Positions 60,381-64,000 of a stretch of DNA of 64,000 nucleotides are shown piece by piece (positions within the stretch are counted from its first letter, which is position 1; each line of letters starts with the position of its first letter). The notes under the pieces were generated by a model that had not been told where the DNA came from, did no database searches, and saw only the letters and a list, made by a program, of their open reading frames with translations. Where the stretch lies: NCBI RefSeq assembly GCF_000718095.1, contig NZ_JOEI01000026.1, positions 1-64,000 of the forward strand. Reading direction: 5' to 3'. Both the position numbers and the translations under genes were made by a program. Origin of the DNA: Streptomyces scopuliridis RB72 (GTDB taxonomy: Bacteria; Actinomycetota; Actinomycetes; Streptomycetales; Streptomycetaceae).

Positions 60381-63300
60381 TCAGGCGCGCGGCAGGCGCA
60401 GGGTCACCATCTGGAACGGGCGCAGGGCGAGTACGACACCGCCGTCGGCCGCCGTCGGCGGCTCGGCGTCCGGGAGCGGCCGTTCCAGCAGATCCGTGGG
60501 GACGGCGCGGTCGGTGGCGAAGCCGTGGATACGGACGGTGGCGCGGGCCCGGCCTCCGTGTGCCTCGTAGAGGCGTACCACCAGGTCGCCGCTGCGGTCG
60601 TCGGCCAGCTTCACGGCACTGACCACGACGGCGTCATTGTCCACGGTCACCAGTGGCGCGACCGCCGCGGCGGCGGACCCGGTGACCCGGCGCTCGGGCA
60701 GGTTGGCCCGGTGGCCCTCGCGGACGGCGTCGCCGATCGTCGCACCCGGCACCAGTGCGTGCCGGAACCGGTGGACGCCCTGGTCGGTCTCGGGATCCGG
60801 GTAGCGGGGGGCGCGCAGCAGCGACGCGCGCACGGTGGTCGTCGTGCCCGCGCCGGCGCCGGTGCGTACCGTGCGGGTCACGTCGTGCCCGTAGGTCGCG
60901 TCGTTGACGACCGCGACTCCCCAGCCCGGCTCATCGACGTGCACGAAACGGTGGTTGCACGCCTCGAACTTGGCCCACTCCCAGCTTGTGTTCTGGTGGG
61001 TGGGCCGGTACACGTGGCCGAACTGCGTCTCGGAGGCGTACCGATCGGCCTTCACGTCCAGCGGGAAGGCCAGCTTCAGGAAACGCTCGGTCTCGTGCCA
61101 GTCCACTTCGGTGTCGATGTCGAGCCGCTTGGCGCCCGCCGGAACCGACAGAAGCTGAGTGACACGCGACGCCCCGAAGATCCGCTCGACGCGTACCGAG
61201 GTGCCCTCGACACCCAGCTGGGCCACCTCGGTGAGGTCGCTGCCGACGTTCCGGTAGAAGGCGTCGACGTCCCACGCGTCCCACTGGTTGGGGAAGTCGG
61301 GATGGAGCTGGAAAAGGTTGGCCGCCTGCCCGGGTGCGATCGCCTCCCGGTCCGCGATGCGGTCGTACGCGGAGACCACGAGGCCGCGTCCGTCGATCTC
61401 GACTCGCAGCAGGCCGTTGTCGAGGACGTACCCGCCTCCCTCGCGTGGGACAGGAGGCACCGCGCCGCCCTGCCCGGTCCGGGCCGAGGCGCCCCCGGCC
61501 GGGACCGAACAGCGGGTGTGCGGAGCCGAGTTGAACACCAGCTCGTTGCCGCCCGACGCGTCACCGGCGAGCGCACGCTGCGCACCCGCGATGATGCCCT
61601 CCAACTCCCCGGCGAGCCGCGCGTACGTCTCGCGTGCCTCACGGTGCACCCAAGCGATCGAAGAGCCGGGCAGGATGTCATGGAACTGGTGCAGGAGCAC
61701 CGTTTTCCAGATCCGGTCCAACTCCTCATAGGGATACGGCATGTCGGTACGCACCGCCGCTGTGGCGGCCCACAGCTCGGCCTCCGTGAGAAGCGACTCG
61801 CTGCGCCGATTGCCGCGCTTGGTCCCCGCCTGGCTGGTGAGCGTGGCGCGGTGCAGTTCGAGGTAGAGCTCTCCGACCCACACGGGCGGGTCGGGGTATT
61901 CGGCCTCGGCCTTGGCGAAGAAGTCCGCAGGGGCCTCCCACTCGACGCGCGCCGCGCCCTCCAGACTGCGCATCCGGGCCGCCTTGGCGACCATCTCGCG
62001 CGTGGTCCCACCCCCGCCGTCCCCGTAACCGGTCGGCGCGAGGGAGCGGGTGGCGACGCCCTTCTCCTTGAAGTTACGTGCCGCGTGGGCGATCTGGCGG
62101 CCCGTCATCTCGCAGTTGTACGAGTCGACGGGCGGGAAGTGGGTGAAGACGCGGGTGCCGTCGATGCCCTCCCAGGAGAACGTGTGGTGCGGGAAGGCGT
62201 TGGTCCGGCTCCACGAGATCTTCTGGGTGAGCAGTCGCGTGGCGCCGGCGGCCCTGATGATCTGCGGCAGGCCCGCCGCGAAGCCGAAGGTGTCCGGCAG
62301 CCATGCCTCGTCGCTCTCGATGCCGAACTCTTCCAGGAAGAAGCGTTTGCCGTGGACGAACTGACGGGCCATCGCCTCGGACCCCGGCATGTTGGTGTCG
62401 GACTCCACCCACATCCCGCCGGCGGGTACGAACCTGCCCTCCGCGACGGCCTTCTTGACCCGGGCGTACACCTCGGGCCGGTGCTCCTTGATCCAGGCGA
62501 ACTGCTGGGCCTGCGACATGGCGAAGACGAAGTCGGGCTCCTCATCGAGGAGCGCCGTCATGTTCGACGCCGTACGGGCCACCTTGCGGACCGTCTCGCG
62601 CAGCGGCCACAGCCAAGCGGAGTCGATGTGGGCATGCCCGACGGCACTGATGCGGTGCGCCGCGGGGGCGGCGGGCGCGGCGAGCGCACCGGCGAGTTCG
62701 TCACGCGCCGCCTGGGCCGTGCCGTTCACGTCCTGGAGGTCGACCGCGTCCAGGGCGCGGCCGATCGCGCGCAGGATCTCCCAGCGGCGTGCCCCGTCGA
62801 GGGACAGCTCCGCCATGAGCTCGCCGAGGACTTCCAGGTCCATGACCAGGTTCCACACCGTCTCGTCGAAGACGGCCAACCGCATCTCGCCGAGCACGTA
62901 TTGGGGAGCCTCGCCGGCCGTCGCCTTGTCGCCCATCGGCGTCGGCTGGAACGGCACCCCGTTCGCGTCGAGGTCGGGGTTGGAGGCAGCCTCGATGTGC
63001 CAGTGGACCTGCTCCCCGCCGGTCACCGGTGAGCCGACGCGGACGTACGCGTTGCGCGGGTGGAGTCCCTTGACCGGGGTGCCGTCGGGCCGATAGACGA
63101 GGCCCTCGCACTGGAAACCCGGGGTCCGCGGGGTGAATCCGAGGTCGAGTACGGCCTCGACGGTACGGCCCGACCACTCGGCGGGAACAGTGCCGGTGAC
63201 CTTGAACCAGCTGGTCCCCCAGGGCAGGCCCCACGGAGTGCCCGGGGCGACGGGGGTGGTCGGTGCCGCCAACCCCTCGGTTACGGGAACGGGTTCGCCC

Positions 63301-63416
63301 GCGGTGGACCATATCTCCACGGCCAAGGGTGTCGTGACGGGGTGGACAGCCGGCCGGACGCGTTCCCTGAGAACGCGTTCCAGACGTGCTTCGACCAGCT
63401 TCCGGTCGTCATGCAT
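60381..63416 (-). CDS. GH38 alpha-mannosidase (second copy)
   Basis: A 1011-residue GH38 enzyme: AVGHAHIDSAWLWPLRETVR (zinc site, about residue 270), EAWLPDTFGFAAGLPQII with the nucleophile Asp, GYGDGGGGTTREM, LLHQFHDILPGSSIAWVHR and a C-terminal LKLAFPLDVKADRYASETQF. It parallels the 50514 enzyme throughout but differs in the N-terminal domain and around the nucleophile (DTFGFAAG against DSFGYTAA), so linkage preference may differ. No signal peptide. ATG 63416 follows AGGAG. Two GH38 copies in one locus suggest step-wise removal of different alpha-mannosyl linkages. Confidence 0.93.
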   Translation of the reverse strand: MHDDRKLVEARLERVLRERVRPAVHPVTTPLAVEIWSTAGEPVPVTEGLAAPTTPVAPGTPWGLPWGTSWFKVTGTVPAEWSGRTVEAVLDLGFTPRTPGFQCEGLVYRPDGTPVKGLHPRNAYVRVGSPVTGGEQVHWHIEAASNPDLDANGVPFQPTPMGDKATAGEAPQYVLGEMRLAVFDETVWNLVMDLEVLGELMAELSLDGARRWEILRAIGRALDAVDLQDVNGTAQAARDELAGALAAPAAPAAHRISAVGHAHIDSAWLWPLRETVRKVARTASNMTALLDEEPDFVFAMSQAQQFAWIKEHRPEVYARVKKAVAEGRFVPAGGMWVESDTNMPGSEAMARQFVHGKRFFLEEFGIESDEAWLPDTFGFAAGLPQIIRAAGATRLLTQKISWSRTNAFPHHTFSWEGIDGTRVFTHFPPVDSYNCEMTGRQIAHAARNFKEKGVATRSLAPTGYGDGGGGTTREMVAKAARMRSLEGAARVEWEAPADFFAKAEAEYPDPPVWVGELYLELHRATLTSQAGTKRGNRRSESLLTEAELWAATAAVRTDMPYPYEELDRIWKTVLLHQFHDILPGSSIAWVHREARETYARLAGELEGIIAGAQRALAGDASGGNELVFNSAPHTRCSVPAGGASARTGQGGAVPPVPREGGGYVLDNGLLRVEIDGRGLVVSAYDRIADREAIAPGQAANLFQLHPDFPNQWDAWDVDAFYRNVGSDLTEVAQLGVEGTSVRVERIFGASRVTQLLSVPAGAKRLDIDTEVDWHETERFLKLAFPLDVKADRYASETQFGHVYRPTHQNTSWEWAKFEACNHRFVHVDEPGWGVAVVNDATYGHDVTRTVRTGAGAGTTTTVRASLLRAPRYPDPETDQGVHRFRHALVPGATIGDAVREGHRANLPERRVTGSAAAAVAPLVTVDNDAVVVSAVKLADDRSGDLVVRLYEAHGGRARATVRIHGFATDRAVPTDLLERPLPDAEPPTAADGGVVLALRPFQMVTLRLPRA

Positions 63417-63485
63417 GAAGGGGGTCTCCTGTTGCTGCGAGCGTGTGGGGGCGGTCGAGAGTGGCGTGGTCGGACGCGGTGTTGA

Positions 63486-64000
63486 TCAGTGACCGGCGGG
63501 GGCCACCGGGGCGGGGCGCTCGCAGGTGCTTGTCACCGGGAGTGCGCGGCCCTGGTCCGCCGCGTCCATGAGGGTGAGCATGGTGTCCAGGACGTGCGCG
63601 GCGAGTTCCGCCGAGGCGCGGTGCGGACGCCCGTCGGACAGGGCCTCGGCCAGATCGGCGAGGCCGGTGCCTCGCCCGGCGCCCGGGTAGCCGGCGGACG
63701 GGGGCAGGGTTTCCCAGCCGTCACCGCGGTGGATCTCCACAGCACCGTCGAAATTGTTCGGGTCGGGCACGGACAGCGAGGCAGCGGTGCCGTGCACCTC
63801 GATGCGCGGCAGCCGCGCGGCGCGGACGTCGAAGCTCATGACCAGGGTGGACAGGGCGCCTCCGGCGTGCTCCAGGACGCCGGTGATGTGGGTGTCCACC
63901 TTCACCGGGAAGGTGTGCCCCGCTCGGGGACCGCTGCCGATGGTCCGCCGCGCACGCGGCCGGGAGGACGCTCCGGTCACCCGGACCACCGGGCCGAGGA
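63486..64000 (-). CDS. Gfo/Idh/MocA oxidoreductase, C-terminal part (runs off right edge)
   Basis: The open frame from the right edge to the stop at 63486 gives the C-terminal half of a Gfo/Idh/MocA dehydrogenase: RRTIGSGPRAGHTFPVKVDT, HITGVLEHAGGALSTLVMSF, DVRAARLPRIEVHGTAASL and VPDPNNFDGAVEIHRGDGW. The N-terminal Rossmann domain lies outside the window. Such enzymes oxidise or epimerise sugars with NAD(P). It is the most upstream visible gene of the co-directional glycan locus, 70 bp from the GH38 start. Confidence 0.87.
   Translation of the reverse strand, partial: LGPVVRVTGASSRPRARRTIGSGPRAGHTFPVKVDTHITGVLEHAGGALSTLVMSFDVRAARLPRIEVHGTAASLSVPDPNNFDGAVEIHRGDGWETLPPSAGYPGAGRGTGLADLAEALSDGRPHRASAELAAHVLDTMLTLMDAADQGRALPVTSTCERPAPVAPAGH

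Noticed and set aside
60525..63032. 835-codon plus-strand frame
   Set aside because: Antisense of the GH38 gene at 60381-63416; Val/Gly/Arg-rich, no motif, typical high-GC shadow.

Overview
High-GC, actinobacterial and very probably Streptomyces DNA: GC-biased third positions, GTG/TTG starts, purine-rich ribosome sites, a large LuxR-type AAA regulator, DUF5996, F420-reductase-like proteins and a sugar ABC importer without its own ATPase. Roughly the first 49 kb is accessory DNA: small redox genes each paired with a MarR/TetR/MerR/LysR regulator, broken up by decayed IS elements and recombinases, with many single-base frameshifts. The last 15 kb is a clean, co-directional glycan-utilisation locus. 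No rRNA, tRNA or CRISPR was seen.

Layout. 0-9.4 kb: truncated AraC regulator, SDR, broken serine esterase, MoaF/SnoaL fusion, SnoaL protein, ABM monooxygenase, DoxX and MarR, then a GNAT / [4Fe-4S]-CDGSH / quinone oxidoreductase operon. 9.4-17 kb: MarR with a Cys-nucleophile hydrolase, broken MerR with an NmrA-type reductase, a third MarR, DUF5996, and a flavin reductase plus a promoter-and-3'-end relic of a second copy. 17.4-20.2 kb: LuxR/LAL regulator. 21-27.6 kb: a TetR-controlled and a LysR-controlled cluster holding three F420-reductase-like NAD(P)-binding proteins, an SDR and an epimerase. 27.7-32.2 kb: a tyrosine recombinase gene split by about 3.2 kb carrying a TetR/DMT-transporter pair and a zinc-finger recombinase. 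32.5-41 kb: pyruvate oxidase, IS and methyltransferase wreckage, NmrA protein, MarR and broken DoxX, CMD protein, pirin, GNAT. 41-49 kb: TnpB, IS110 and IS5 relics, TetR/PanE-like, an aldo-keto reductase whose 5' end is transposase, SDR/TetR. 49-64 kb: ROK regulator, two GH38 alpha-mannosidases, DUF2264 protein, solute-binding lipoprotein, two permeases, 2-hydroxyacid dehydrogenase and a Gfo/Idh dehydrogenase (cut by the window end).

Main observation. A 14-bp palindrome, GTTGA-N4-TCAAC, recurs upstream of many unlinked redox genes between 3.1 and 39.6 kb and usually overlaps a TTGAC -35 box: MoaF/SnoaL, DoxX, two MarR genes, the GNAT/Fe-S/quinone reductase operon, both flavin reductase copies, pyruvate oxidase, NmrA and pirin/CMD. 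I saw none in the glycan locus. With two paralogous MarR proteins, each having a single conserved Cys in the wing and each convergent with a DoxX gene, this looks like a locally dispersed quinone/electrophile-stress regulon, comparable in gene content to the MhqR/YodB/CatR regulons of Firmicutes. Regulator assignment and inducer are inference.
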